This document shows positions 37,916-45,843 of a stretch of 64,000 nt of DNA, one piece after another (positions within the stretch are counted from its first letter, which is position 1; every line of letters starts with the position of its first letter). This DNA comes from Shewanella marisflavi (GTDB lineage Bacteria > Pseudomonadota > Gammaproteobacteria > Enterobacterales > Shewanellaceae): NCBI RefSeq assembly GCF_023283925.1, contig NZ_JAKIKX010000007.1:62001-126000 (forward strand), read 5' to 3'. Under the pieces are notes generated by a model. It had not been told where the DNA came from. It saw only the letters and a program-made list of their open reading frames with translations, and ran no database searches. The position numbers and the translations under genes are program-made.

Positions 37916-39145
37916 ATGCTTGCCAGCCTGCGCGCCCTGCCAAGCGAGATGCGCCAGTATCTCTTGGTGACGGGCAACTATTGGGCCTTCACTCTTACCG
38001 ACGGCGCGCTGCGCATGCTGGTAGTGCTCCATTTTCACCAGCTTGGTTATTCGCCTTTGTCGATTGCCATGCTGTTTCTCTTCTATGAGATCTTCGGTGT
38101 GGTTACCAACCTGGTGGGCGGCTATTTGGGGGCTCGCCTTGGACTCAATCGCACTATGAATATCGGCCTAGGGCTGCAGGTGGTGGCGTTGGCCATGTTG
38201 TTGGTGCCAAATAGTTGGCTTGTCGTGCCTTGGGTGATGGCGGCCCAGGCGTTGTCGGGCATTGCCAAAGATCTCAATAAGATGAGTGCCAAGAGCAGTG
38301 TGAAGATGCTGGTGGCCAAGGGGGAAGAGGGCAGGCTGTACAAGTATATCGCCGTGTTGACCGGCTCTAAAAATGCCCTTAAAGGGGCGGGCTTCTTCCT
38401 CGGTGGCGCCTTGCTCGCCCTGATGGGCTTTAAGGGTGCGATAGGTTTGATGGCAGCCCTGCTCAGTGTCGTCTGGCTAGTTAGTGTTATCAAGCTCAAA
38501 CAAGATCTGGGCAAGGCCAAGAACAAGCCTAAATTTACCGAGATTTTTTCAAAGAGCCGTTCAATCAATATATTGTCAGCGGCGCGTATGTGCCTGTTTG
38601 CCGCCCGTGATGTCTGGTTTGTGGTGGCGCTGCCCGTCTATCTTGCCAGTCAGTTCGGCTGGGATCACTATCAGGTGGGCGGCTTCCTGGCCCTGTGGAT
38701 TATCGGTTATGGTGCGGTGCAAAGCCTCGCCCCTAAGATCACCGGAAGAGCCAGCGGTGTAGTGCCGGACGGTCGCAGTGCCATGTGGTGGGCCAGTGTT
38801 CTTACCCTAATTCCAGCGCTGATCGCTTATTTGATGAGTGGTGAGTTCGCGGCAGCATCCCCTGACGCTAATCAAGGCATACTCTTAGTGGGGTTGATGT
38901 TGTTTGGCGCCCTGTTTGCCATCAACTCTTCTCTGCATAGCTACCTTATTGTGAGCTATGCCAGTGACGATGGCGTCTCCTTGGATGTGGGCTTCTATTA
39001 CATGGCCAATGCTATGGGGCGTCTGCTGGGGACGATACTGTCGGGCTGGGTGTATCAGGCCTATGGACTGGGGGCTTGCCTGTGGATCTCAACTGTGTTG
39101 CTGGGGCTGACCGCGTTGATTAGCGTGGGGTTGCCGAGGCGCTAG
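37916..39145 (+). CDS. arsJ: Organoarsenical efflux protein ArsJ
   Basis: This 409-residue major facilitator superfamily protein with about eleven or twelve membrane segments starts MLASLRALPSEMRQYLLVTG, typical of ArsJ. ArsJ exports 1-arseno-3-phosphoglycerate made by the adjacent GAPDH; outside, the compound decays to arsenate, so the pair acts as an arsenate efflux system. The longer open frame from 37784 overlaps GAPDH out of frame and is rejected. It is the last gene of the ars operon. Confidence 0.93.
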   Translation: MLASLRALPSEMRQYLLVTGNYWAFTLTDGALRMLVVLHFHQLGYSPLSIAMLFLFYEIFGVVTNLVGGYLGARLGLNRTMNIGLGLQVVALAMLLVPNSWLVVPWVMAAQALSGIAKDLNKMSAKSSVKMLVAKGEEGRLYKYIAVLTGSKNALKGAGFFLGGALLALMGFKGAIGLMAALLSVVWLVSVIKLKQDLGKAKNKPKFTEIFSKSRSINILSAARMCLFAARDVWFVVALPVYLASQFGWDHYQVGGFLALWIIGYGAVQSLAPKITGRASGVVPDGRSAMWWASVLTLIPALIAYLMSGEFAAASPDANQGILLVGLMLFGALFAINSSLHSYLIVSYASDDGVSLDVGFYYMANAMGRLLGTILSGWVYQAYGLGACLWISTVLLGLTALISVGLPRR

Positions 39146-39324
39146 CCTTGGAATGTAAAGCTTTGGCTGTATTGAATATTCTAGTGACTGTGGAAATAGT
39201 TTAAGAGCTCATATACCAAGACTTAGACTCTTGGTGTAACAAAATCAAGAGAATTTGGTTATAGTGACTCTAGGTTCGACACTAATTGTTTGTCAATAGC
39301 AATCTGAATTAAAAAGGGATTTTT

Positions 39325-39573
39325 ATGAAAGACTTAGAAAAGATCAAGATTTTAACCCGGGGTGAGAAGGGCGTTGTCGCCGGCGTGTGCGCTGGGTTGG
39401 CTGACTATTTCGGTTGGCGAGTCAACGGACTGCGTGTCACTTTTGTCTTAATGAGTCTATTCTTTTTCCTTCCTGTCTTAGCTTATTTGGTGTGTTGGTT
39501 GATATTGCCGCAATACCCCACGACTCAGGCGATGCGACGCCAGTTGCAACGTAAGGCTGCTCTCCCGCGCTGA
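39325..39573 (+). CDS. PspC-domain membrane protein
   Basis: This 82-residue protein contains the PspC domain (GVVAGVCAGLADYFGWRVNGLR) and a hydrophobic stretch (LMSLFFFLPVLAYLVCWLIL). PspC proteins can sense membrane stress together with PspB and PspA, but no psp genes are nearby, so a stand-alone role is likely. AAAGGGA lies upstream of the ATG. A small dyad (ACCAAGA...TCTTGGT, 39215-39235) in the upstream gap could be regulatory. Confidence 0.85.
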   Translation: MKDLEKIKILTRGEKGVVAGVCAGLADYFGWRVNGLRVTFVLMSLFFFLPVLAYLVCWLILPQYPTTQAMRRQLQRKAALPR

Positions 39574-39903
39574 TTTCAATTTTTTGGAGTTCGATGGGAC
39601 TAGCGGATTAAAAATGTTATATGCCTTTAATTAATTGATAAAAAATAAATTTGTAATTTTAGCGACTATTTTTATTGAAATCTTTTTAACTCTAATGTTT
39701 TAGCTTAATGTGTGAAAAATTTATTATTTAAAAAGATTGCTTATTAAGTCTATGGGTCCTAGATTTGAGAGGGCTGAAGTAACTCTGTCTCTTGGATGAT
39801 TTTATATAAAGCAGCTAGTTATGGTGTGGCGCTGAATTGGTAGGGGGACCTCCCTATATAAAAAGGTAAATAGAATAAATTTGTTGTTTGTTCATTAAGG
39901 AAA
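39574..39903. other. AT-rich intergenic region, 330 bases
   Basis: No open frame with a coding look was found in either direction. It is much richer in A+T than the flanking genes. A short imperfect dyad (TAGGGGGACCTCCCTA) lies near 39840-39856, close to the start of the peptidase gene. It probably holds the promoter of that gene, but no convincing -35/-10 pair could be picked. Confidence 0.5.
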
Positions 39904-39909
39904 GTGATT

Positions 39910-41436
39910 ATGACAAAATATTTGAAGTATATGGCGACTGTTGTTCAGGTGGCTGTAGTAAGTACCAGTATGTCGGTTGCGGCGGCTGAAAAAGCCGATT
40001 TTTCATCGATGCAGATGAAAGGGGTGGAGCAGATATCGGTGAAGGTTGAGCTTGAGCCAGCGATCGAGCGATTATCGAAAGCGGTACAGTTTCGAACTAT
40101 CTCGAATCAAGACAGAAATGATTTCGATGAGAAAGCCTTTAGTGATTATCACACGTTCTTAGAAACCTCCTATCCCAATGTCCATAAGACCCTCAAGCGC
40201 GAGGTATTAGGTTCACCTCGTCCTTTCAGTCTCTTATATACCTGGAAAGGTAAAGACCCCTCTTTGCCGCCAGCACTTTTTTACGCTCACCAAGATGTGG
40301 TTCCCGTTCCGAACGAGTCTCGAGATCAGTGGGAGGTTGACCCCTTTGCCGGTACCGTAAAAGATGGCTATATCTGGGGCCGTGGCGTGTTAGATGATAA
40401 AAATCAGATCCACGGCATTTTAGAAGCGGCCGAGATGAAAATTAAAGAGGGTTGGCAGCCATCACGCACCCTTTATTTTGTTTTTGGTCAAGATGAAGAG
40501 GTGGGCGGGCCTGAAGGTGCCAAGCATATTGCCGATGTGTTAGAGCAGCGCGGTATTAAAAAGTTTGCCTTCATCATTGATGAGTCGGCGCCTTTAACGC
40601 CGGGTATTTTTCCTGGCATTCCAGACAATACGGCGTTGATTGGGATTGCCCAAAAAGGTTTTATCAGTCTTGAGCTGGCGATGAATGGTATTGGGGGGCA
40701 CTCATCTCAGCCGCCTGAAGAGTCCAATATCGGTATTTTGGCTAAAGCAATCACCAAGCTGGAGGCCGCTCAGTTCCCTTATCGTATTCATGAGGCTGTA
40801 CGACATCAGTATCGCTACATGGGCCCAGAGTTGAGTGAAGAGAAGAAGCCAATGTATGCGGCAGTGGCTTTTGGTAAGGATGACGAGATCACCCCATTGG
40901 AGCAGAAGTTCATTGATGAGATGACGAGCCAGCAGGTCACTCGAGCAATGATGCATACCACCATTGCGGTGACCATGTTTAATGCTGGCATTAAAGATAA
41001 TGTCTTACCGCCTTCCGCTACGGCAGTGGTAAATTTCAGACCCATGCCGGGTGATACCCCTGAGGTGATTATTGCCCACGTGAAAAAAGCCATAGGTGAT
41101 GAACGCATTACGGTCAGAGATATTTCGGCTTCAACTCCTGCAACCAGTGTGGCCGACCCGACCAGTAAGAGTTATCAGCAGCTTGAAAAGACCATACGTC
41201 AGATCTATGGAAATGATCTTATTGTGTCACCTTTCTTCGTGATAGGGGGATCCGACTCTAAGCATTTTCAAGCGCGTAAGTTTGCGCCCGATGTCTATAC
41301 CATTACTGGCTTACAACTGGATTCGTTGAAAGAGTTTGCCGGTTTCCATGGTGTGAATGAGCGCATCAAGGTCAAGGAGTTCGGCCGCACAATCGGATTC
41401 TTCTATAAGCTAATGGATAATTTAGAGGATCTATAG
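39910..41436 (+). CDS. Secreted M20-family metallopeptidase
   Basis: This 508-residue zinc peptidase has an N-terminal signal peptide (cut probably after VAAA, about residue 24). The M20 motifs are intact: YAHQDVVPVP (first metal ligand His and catalytic Asp), GRGVLDDK (bridging Asp), QDEEVGG (catalytic Glu pair), IDESAP and the late GGSDSKHF His. It resembles carboxypeptidase PM20D1/CPS1-type enzymes that hydrolyse N-acyl amino acids or dipeptides. ATG 39910 with AAGG upstream is preferred over GTG 39904. It acts in the periplasm or outside the cell. The substrate is not known. Confidence 0.88.
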   Translation: MTKYLKYMATVVQVAVVSTSMSVAAAEKADFSSMQMKGVEQISVKVELEPAIERLSKAVQFRTISNQDRNDFDEKAFSDYHTFLETSYPNVHKTLKREVLGSPRPFSLLYTWKGKDPSLPPALFYAHQDVVPVPNESRDQWEVDPFAGTVKDGYIWGRGVLDDKNQIHGILEAAEMKIKEGWQPSRTLYFVFGQDEEVGGPEGAKHIADVLEQRGIKKFAFIIDESAPLTPGIFPGIPDNTALIGIAQKGFISLELAMNGIGGHSSQPPEESNIGILAKAITKLEAAQFPYRIHEAVRHQYRYMGPELSEEKKPMYAAVAFGKDDEITPLEQKFIDEMTSQQVTRAMMHTTIAVTMFNAGIKDNVLPPSATAVVNFRPMPGDTPEVIIAHVKKAIGDERITVRDISASTPATSVADPTSKSYQQLEKTIRQIYGNDLIVSPFFVIGGSDSKHFQARKFAPDVYTITGLQLDSLKEFAGFHGVNERIKVKEFGRTIGFFYKLMDNLEDL

Positions 41437-41445
41437 AGCTCTCCC

Positions 41446-41474
41446 CAATGTGCCTGGCCTAGCCAGGCACATTG
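41446..41474. terminator. Palindrome after the M20 peptidase
   Basis: Perfect 13-bp arms (CAATGTGCCTGGC, 41446-41458, and its complement, 41462-41474) with a three-base loop lie ten bases after the stop. There is no T run, so it may be a weak or factor-assisted terminator, or an mRNA-stabilising hairpin. Confidence 0.55.
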
Positions 41475-41617
41475 CTATCTCAGTCTTACCTATCTATCTG
41501 TTTCAATTCGTTAACAATCGCTGCTTTCATTTTGAACGCTTTTCGTTGTACTCTGGAATGTAATCAACAAAGCGTGGCGAAGATCACCAAAATAACGATA
41601 AAAATGACGAGGTTTGA

Positions 41618-42991
41618 ATGGAAGGTATTACTGAATTTGTCAGTATGATCAACGGATTTGTATGGGGTACTCCCATGCTCGTGATGATCTTAGGTGTGGG
41701 TCTCTTTCTCTCTTTTGGCTTGCGGTTAATGCCGATTCTTAAACTGGGGACAGGCTTTAAGCTGCTCTGGTCGGGACGCATTCCCGATAAAGATAAACAG
41801 ATGAAAGGGGAGATCAGCCCTTTCAATGCCTTGATGACCTCGCTATCGGCCACCATAGGTACGGGTAATATTGCCGGGGTGGCGACTGCCATCTTTATCG
41901 GCGGCCCAGGAGCTCTGTTCTGGATGTGGTGTACCGCTTTGGTGGGGATGGCGACCAAATTTGCTGAGGCCGTGCTGGCGGTGAAATACCGTGAAGTTGA
42001 CGATAACGGTAACCATATCGGCGGCCCCATGTATTACATCAAGAATGGTCTGGGTAGTAAGTGGGCCTGGTTGGGAACCGCCTTTGCTCTGTTTGGTTCA
42101 TTCGCGGGTTTCGGTATCGGCAATACGGTACAGGCCAACTCGGTCGCCGATGCCCTAAGAAGTAATTTTGATGTGCCAACCTGGGTCACAGGTGTGGTAC
42201 TTATGGTGCTGGTGGGCGCCGTGCTGATGGGGGGGATCAAGCGAATTGCCGATGTGGCAGGTAAGCTGGTACCGCTAATGACGGTATTCTATATTGCCGC
42301 TGGTCTGTCTGTGATAGTGGTTAATGCCGCAGGAATTCCCGATGCGATAGCGCTTATCGTTCATAGCGCCTTTAATCCGGTGGCGGCTCAGGGCGGCTTT
42401 GCCGGTGCTGCTGTTTGGGCGGCGGTGCGTTTTGGTGTGGCTCGCGGCGTATTCTCTAACGAGGCGGGTCTGGGTAGTGCGCCCATTGCCCATGCGGCGG
42501 CGCAGACCAATAACCCGGTCGCTCAGGGCTTAGTGGCCATGCTAGGGACCTTCATCGATACCCTGGTGGTGTGTACCATTACGGGCTTGGCGATTGTTGT
42601 CTCCGGTGCCTGGACTTCTGGTGAGAATGGCGCCGCGCTGACTTCCTATGCTTTCTCGCATGCTTTACCTATGGGTAATTATATTGTGGCTATCGCCCTC
42701 TCTATTTTTGCCTTTACCACTATCTTGGGCTGGAGCGTCTATAGCGAGAAGTGTGTGCAGTATCTGTTTGGTGTGCGTGCGGTGAAGCCGTTTAGAGCCA
42801 TCTGGGTCTTAGTTGTCCCGTTAGGGGCTGTCAGTTCACTCGACTTCATATGGCTGCTTGCCGATACCCTGAATGCCATGATGGCAATCCCTAACTTGAT
42901 CGCCTTGGCACTGCTTAGCCCTGTAGTCTTCGGGTTAACCCGTGAGTACTTCATCAAGAAGCGCCAGCAGGAGGCCGAGGCTAAGAGTTAA
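41618..42991 (+). CDS. Sodium:alanine/glycine symporter (AGCS family)
   Basis: This 457-residue polytopic protein of the alanine or glycine:cation symporter family has about ten or eleven membrane segments. Family hallmarks include the segment SATIGTGNIAGVATAIFIGG, the GGPMYYI loop, and FSNEAGLGSAPIAHAAA. It imports L- or D-alanine or glycine with Na+. The gene stands alone; the neighbouring secreted peptidase could supply amino acids, which is inference only. It ends at an exceptional palindromic terminator. Confidence 0.94.
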   Translation: MEGITEFVSMINGFVWGTPMLVMILGVGLFLSFGLRLMPILKLGTGFKLLWSGRIPDKDKQMKGEISPFNALMTSLSATIGTGNIAGVATAIFIGGPGALFWMWCTALVGMATKFAEAVLAVKYREVDDNGNHIGGPMYYIKNGLGSKWAWLGTAFALFGSFAGFGIGNTVQANSVADALRSNFDVPTWVTGVVLMVLVGAVLMGGIKRIADVAGKLVPLMTVFYIAAGLSVIVVNAAGIPDAIALIVHSAFNPVAAQGGFAGAAVWAAVRFGVARGVFSNEAGLGSAPIAHAAAQTNNPVAQGLVAMLGTFIDTLVVCTITGLAIVVSGAWTSGENGAALTSYAFSHALPMGNYIVAIALSIFAFTTILGWSVYSEKCVQYLFGVRAVKPFRAIWVLVVPLGAVSSLDFIWLLADTLNAMMAIPNLIALALLSPVVFGLTREYFIKKRQQEAEAKS

Positions 42992-42997
42992 GCGCTA

Positions 42998-43053
42998 AGA
43001 GTTCGCAACACAAAAAAAGCGCCCTTGGGCGCTTTTTTTGTGTTGCGAACTCT
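42998..43053. terminator. 27-bp perfect palindrome, bidirectional terminator
   Basis: Two perfect 27-base arms (42998-43024 and 43027-43053) surround a two-base centre. Inside is the core AAAAAAAGCGCCC-TT-GGGCGCTTTTTTT, which makes a strong terminator in both directions. The outer parts (AGAGTTCGCAACAC and its complement) extend the stem well beyond normal size. It follows the symporter and faces the ABC-2 remnant on the minus strand. Confidence 0.95.
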
Positions 43054-43069
43054 GTCGCTAGTGAAAATG

Positions 43070-43192
43070 CTAGTCGAGGCGCTTGGTGAAGCGCAGTGAG
43101 GCGACTAGGATGCCGAGCAGGGTGAAACCGATCAACCAGAGGGCATCAAATGGCATGTCGCTCAGGGCACTACCGCGCAGCAAATAGATTCC
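43070..43192 (-). pseudogene. C-terminal remnant of an ABC-2 permease
   Basis: On the minus strand a frame ending at 43070 encodes about 40 residues resembling the end of ABC-2 permeases: GIYLLRGSALSDMPFD, then a membrane-like stretch (LWLIGFTLLGILVA) and the terminal LRFTKRLD. The frame continues upstream for only a few more unrelated codons, and there is no start or upstream membrane domain. The similarity breaks at about 43192, next to a short hairpin (CTGCATGG..CCATGCAG). It appears to be the leftover of a deleted transporter gene. It does not match the tail of either complete permease at 30931-33230 closely enough to be a copy. Confidence 0.6.
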
Positions 43193-43244
43193 GCTGCATG
43201 GAGCCTGGCCCCATGCAGCCTTTGATGAGCAGTTGCGGGGGAGT

Positions 43245-43418
43245 TCAGTAGAAGTCGCCTCCCATGGCTCGTTTTAGCGCCGCCTCTTCGAGTAGCTCCT
43301 CCAAGCGGCGTTTAACTTCGCGTCTGTGTTGTAATTCGCAGGCGGCTTTAGGGTTCTTAGGTGCTGTGATCGCTTCGATTTCAGCATCGTTCGGAATAAC
43401 ATCGAGTAACTGAGCCAT
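43245..43418 (-). CDS. Small conserved-looking protein, 57 aa (possibly PA3496-like)
   Basis: This 57-residue soluble protein starts MAQLLDVIPNDAEIEAI and ends with a charged helix (RREVKRRLEELLEEAALKRA). The basic/acidic C-terminal helix resembles small proteins of the PA3496 type seen in pseudomonads and Shewanella. GAGGATTTCACT precedes the ATG on the minus strand. A longer frame overlapping it in another phase (to 43456) has the composition of a shadow and is rejected. Its function is unknown and the family assignment is tentative. Confidence 0.6.
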   Translation of the reverse strand: MAQLLDVIPNDAEIEAITAPKNPKAACELQHRREVKRRLEELLEEAALKRAMGGDFY

Positions 43419-43757
43419 AGTGAAATCCTCGTCAAATAAAGTGCTTGAGCATTCATTTGGTGCTACTTAGCACTGATTCGATTTAACATAAAGTCAACTG
43501 AGTCAAAGTGTTAGCCTTTTGGTCTCCCAAGGTGTCATCTGAGTTCAGAGCACATTAGCGAGCGCTAATGAGAAAAGTAGCAGGGGATTTTGGTTTTTTG
43601 TTTGATCGAGTTAACACAATTGCATTTGTCGGTGTTTACGATAAAAACTGTGCAGTTTAACCGAGAGGGCTAGGTTAATAATCTGTTTTTAATAGATTTA
43701 TTTTTTTGGGGATGGTGAGTTGCCAGCTAAATTAGTGGCAACTCATCTAAATTTGGA
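43419..43757. other. Intergenic region, 339 bases, with a dyad
   Basis: It lies between the small gene at 43245-43418 and the torF-like porin, both on the minus strand. No coding frame is convincing. A perfect dyad CATTAGCG-AG-CGCTAATG occurs at 43553-43570, and a hairpin TGAGTTGCCA...TGGCAACTCA at 43716-43745 lies just after the porin stop and may end its transcript, although it lacks a T run. The rest is AT-rich leader for the small gene. Confidence 0.6.
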
Positions 43758-44450
43758 TCACAAATCGAAACTATAGCTGTAGCTCACCAGTACTTTTGGG
43801 TCGTCATCATCAAGGTCGGTATCGCTGACCATGAATGAGAAAGTGCCAAATTCGCTTTCTTTATCCAGTGACACTGAATAGTCCGCGTAGTTGTCTGTGT
43901 CGAACCAAGCATTGACGACATCACCGCTTGAGTAACCATAGTGAACATTTAGCGACAGGCTCTCTGATATCGGGAAGCTGATCCCAGCATTGATATATTG
44001 GAGATCTTTTTCGTCATAGGGATCTGAGGCGACATCGCTATCGGCATTGACGACATGGGAATAGGAAAGACTCAACCATTTCCAGCTTATGCCCACGGAA
44101 ATTTCGCCAAAGTCTATGCTCGAATCGCTGTCGGGATAGGCGTAGTAGAGGTAGCCGATATCATAACCAAAGTCCTCGCCAACGCTGCCGGCATAGCCAC
44201 CGTAGAAATCGATCTCATAGGTGGTGTCGTCGCCAAAATCGACATTAGAGGCCCAGGTGCCCAGGTAAAGGCCGCTGTCATGCTCATAGTCGATACCGCC
44301 TTGTATCGCGGCGGCGTCACCGGTTTGTGTGGCACCTCGCCATAAGTAGTTAGAGGTGGCGCCTATGTTGCCTGTTACGCTAGCGCTGGCTGGTAAGGCA
44401 ACCATTAAGGTTCCCGCAAGGATGCTAAGGGTTCGCAATGCTTGTTTCAT
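43758..44450 (-). CDS. TorF-family putative porin
   Basis: This 230-residue outer-membrane protein starts with a signal peptide (cut near PASAS, about residue 22), followed by NIGATSNYLWRGATQT, the typical TorF-family start. Alternating hydrophobic/polar beta-strands then run to a C-terminal aromatic-rich strand (SYSYSFDL). Aspartate-rich turns are frequent. Such proteins are named from linkage to TMAO respiration genes in Shewanella, but no tor genes occur here. ATG 44450 has AAGGA six bases upstream; ATG 44456 sits directly on the ribosome site and is less likely. Confidence 0.85.
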   Translation of the reverse strand: MKQALRTLSILAGTLMVALPASASVTGNIGATSNYLWRGATQTGDAAAIQGGIDYEHDSGLYLGTWASNVDFGDDTTYEIDFYGGYAGSVGEDFGYDIGYLYYAYPDSDSSIDFGEISVGISWKWLSLSYSHVVNADSDVASDPYDEKDLQYINAGISFPISESLSLNVHYGYSSGDVVNAWFDTDNYADYSVSLDKESEFGTFSFMVSDTDLDDDDPKVLVSYSYSFDL

Positions 44451-44641
44451 ACTCATTCCTTTTATTGGTCTATGGGAGCGGCTCTGCCTGTTGTTATGAG
44501 TATTGTCAGGCCGCGTACAAGTTAAAGCGAAGAGTGTGCCAAGTATTTATTTGTTATTTTTCATAAGGTTATTTTGTTTGCATCATATTTAAGCAATAAA
44601 GTGGTGAAAAATGATGCATAAAATGCACTAGAAAAGTGCAT

Positions 44642-44669
44642 AAAAAAACCTCCAAGTGGAGGCTTTTTC
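44642..44669 (-). terminator. Terminator of the HU gene
   Basis: Arms CCTCCA (44649-44654) and TGGAGG (44657-44662) with A/T tracts on both sides. On the minus strand it reads as a hairpin followed by seven T. It lies 23 bases after the HU stop. Confidence 0.85.
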
Positions 44670-44692
44670 TTTGCGAGTAAAAAAGTAGCGAT

Positions 44693-44965
44693 TTAGTTTA
44701 CGCTGTCTTTTAACGTCTTACCGGCTTTAAACTTAGGTACTACGGCCGCTGGGATCTGAATTTCTTTGCCCGTTTGTGGGTTGCGGCCTGTACGTGCTGC
44801 GCGGCTAGTGGTCTCGAACGAACCAAAACCTACAATAGAGATTTTTTCGCCGTTCTTCATCGCTTCCGCTACCGTTTCTTCGAAAGATTTTAAGGCGCGA
44901 GCAGCTTCAGCTTTAGTGAGTTCAGCGCTTTCCGCTATTTTTGCAACAAGTTCAGTTTTATTCAT
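44693..44965 (-). CDS. hupA: DNA-binding protein HU
   Basis: This 90-residue nucleoid protein is nearly canonical: MNKTELVAKIAESAELTKAE, the GFGSFE turn and the DNA-binding arm GRNPQTGKEIQIPA. It resembles HU-alpha more than HU-beta by eye, but the subtype is not certain. HU bends and compacts DNA. The frame extends to 45004, but ATG 44965 is the universal start for the family. The upstream promoter TTGCAA-17-TATTAC is visible. Confidence 0.93.
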   Translation of the reverse strand: MNKTELVAKIAESAELTKAEAARALKSFEETVAEAMKNGEKISIVGFGSFETTSRAARTGRNPQTGKEIQIPAAVVPKFKAGKTLKDSVN

Positions 44966-44994
44966 TTGGATAGTCTCTTCTTTCCGTAGATTTA

Positions 44995-45023
44995 GTAATA
45001 CCAATTACATTAGATACTTGCAA
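44995..45023 (-). promoter_or_regulatory. Predicted HU promoter
   Basis: On the minus strand TTGCAA (45018-45023) and TATTAC (44995-45000) are separated by exactly 17 bases, about 30 bases before the HU start codon. It is a good sigma-70 match for a highly expressed gene. Confidence 0.6.
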
Positions 45024-45195
45024 TTGCTGGACTTAACATGCCACAAGCATCCCTATAATGAAAGCGGTTTTATGCACTTATACGAGGCTTTAGTCAAAAT
45101 CAGTAAAAAATTAATTGCCATCTAGGGTAAGAAGGCAATCTGGGCGTAGCGGCTTTGTCAGTCAGACGACTTAGATGATTTAACTACCTAAATAA

Positions 45196-45220
45196 AGTGG
45201 GCCATTGAGTAAGGCCCACT
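45196..45220 (-). terminator. Hairpin terminator after the small membrane protein gene
   Basis: Arms AGTGGGCC (45196-45203) and GGCCCACT (45213-45220) with a nine-base loop. On the minus strand the hairpin is followed by TTTATTT. It lies 29 bases after the stop of the gene at 45249. Confidence 0.7.
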
Positions 45221-45248
45221 AGGTGGGATTTAGAGGTTGGACTGAAAT

Positions 45249-45677
45249 TTATGCCTTTTCACCGATATCTACAGGAGCGGCTAGGTAGTGCTTTAACCCC
45301 TTAGAGAAGGCCATATACCACTGAAAACTCAGCAGGATGAGCACGACCATGGCGATAGCCCAGATGGGAAGTTCCTGGCCGCGAACGACGACCTTAACGT
45401 CTTCTGGCGTGATCTGATAGGCGATGATGGCCGTGGCGCCCAGTGCCGTAACCCCAAGCGTCTGAATGCCGATATAGATTTTCAATACCAGGCTGGCCCA
45501 AGCGGTTCTGGCTATCAGACCTATCAACACGGGAATTACTCCTAGCGTAAAGAGATCAAAGGTCTGGCTTTCCAGTGCGCGCCAACCGGCGAGAATGGCG
45601 ATGACAATATAGAGGGCGATCAGTAGCAATATGCTGGATGTCGGTCGATTCATCTTAATTAGTGTGCGGTTAATCAT
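45249..45677 (-). CDS. Small four-helix membrane protein, unknown function
   Basis: This 142-residue protein has four predicted membrane segments: LLLIALYIVIAILAGW, FTLGVIPVLIGLIA, LGVTALGATAIIAY and WAIAMVVLILLSFQWYMAF. No family could be named. The start could be GTG 45683, ATG 45677 or ATG 45653; none has a strong ribosome site, and 45677 is used here. It is a single transcription unit with its own terminator, divergent from the DUF4240 gene. Confidence 0.7.
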   Translation of the reverse strand: MINRTLIKMNRPTSSILLLIALYIVIAILAGWRALESQTFDLFTLGVIPVLIGLIARTAWASLVLKIYIGIQTLGVTALGATAIIAYQITPEDVKVVVRGQELPIWAIAMVVLILLSFQWYMAFSKGLKHYLAAPVDIGEKA

Positions 45678-45843
45678 TTGCACCGCAGTGTAGAAAAATG
45701 GCGCAGCTTAGTCCAATGCTTTACCCAATTTAACCGCTAATGCTGCCTAGGCGCCTTGCTTAAGGTAATATGTCGCCCAAGTTGATAGGGTAACGGCAGT
45801 GAGCGGTTATCCACTGAGCGCCACGCCTTATGATGAGAAGAGC

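Noticed and set aside
43274..43456. 60-codon minus-strand frame overlapping the 57-residue gene
   Set aside because: It is in another phase, lacks a ribosome site and looks random; the frame 43245-43418 has better start, composition and length.
44766..45125. 119-codon plus-strand frame opposite HU
   Set aside because: It is antisense to the highly conserved HU gene and runs through its promoter.
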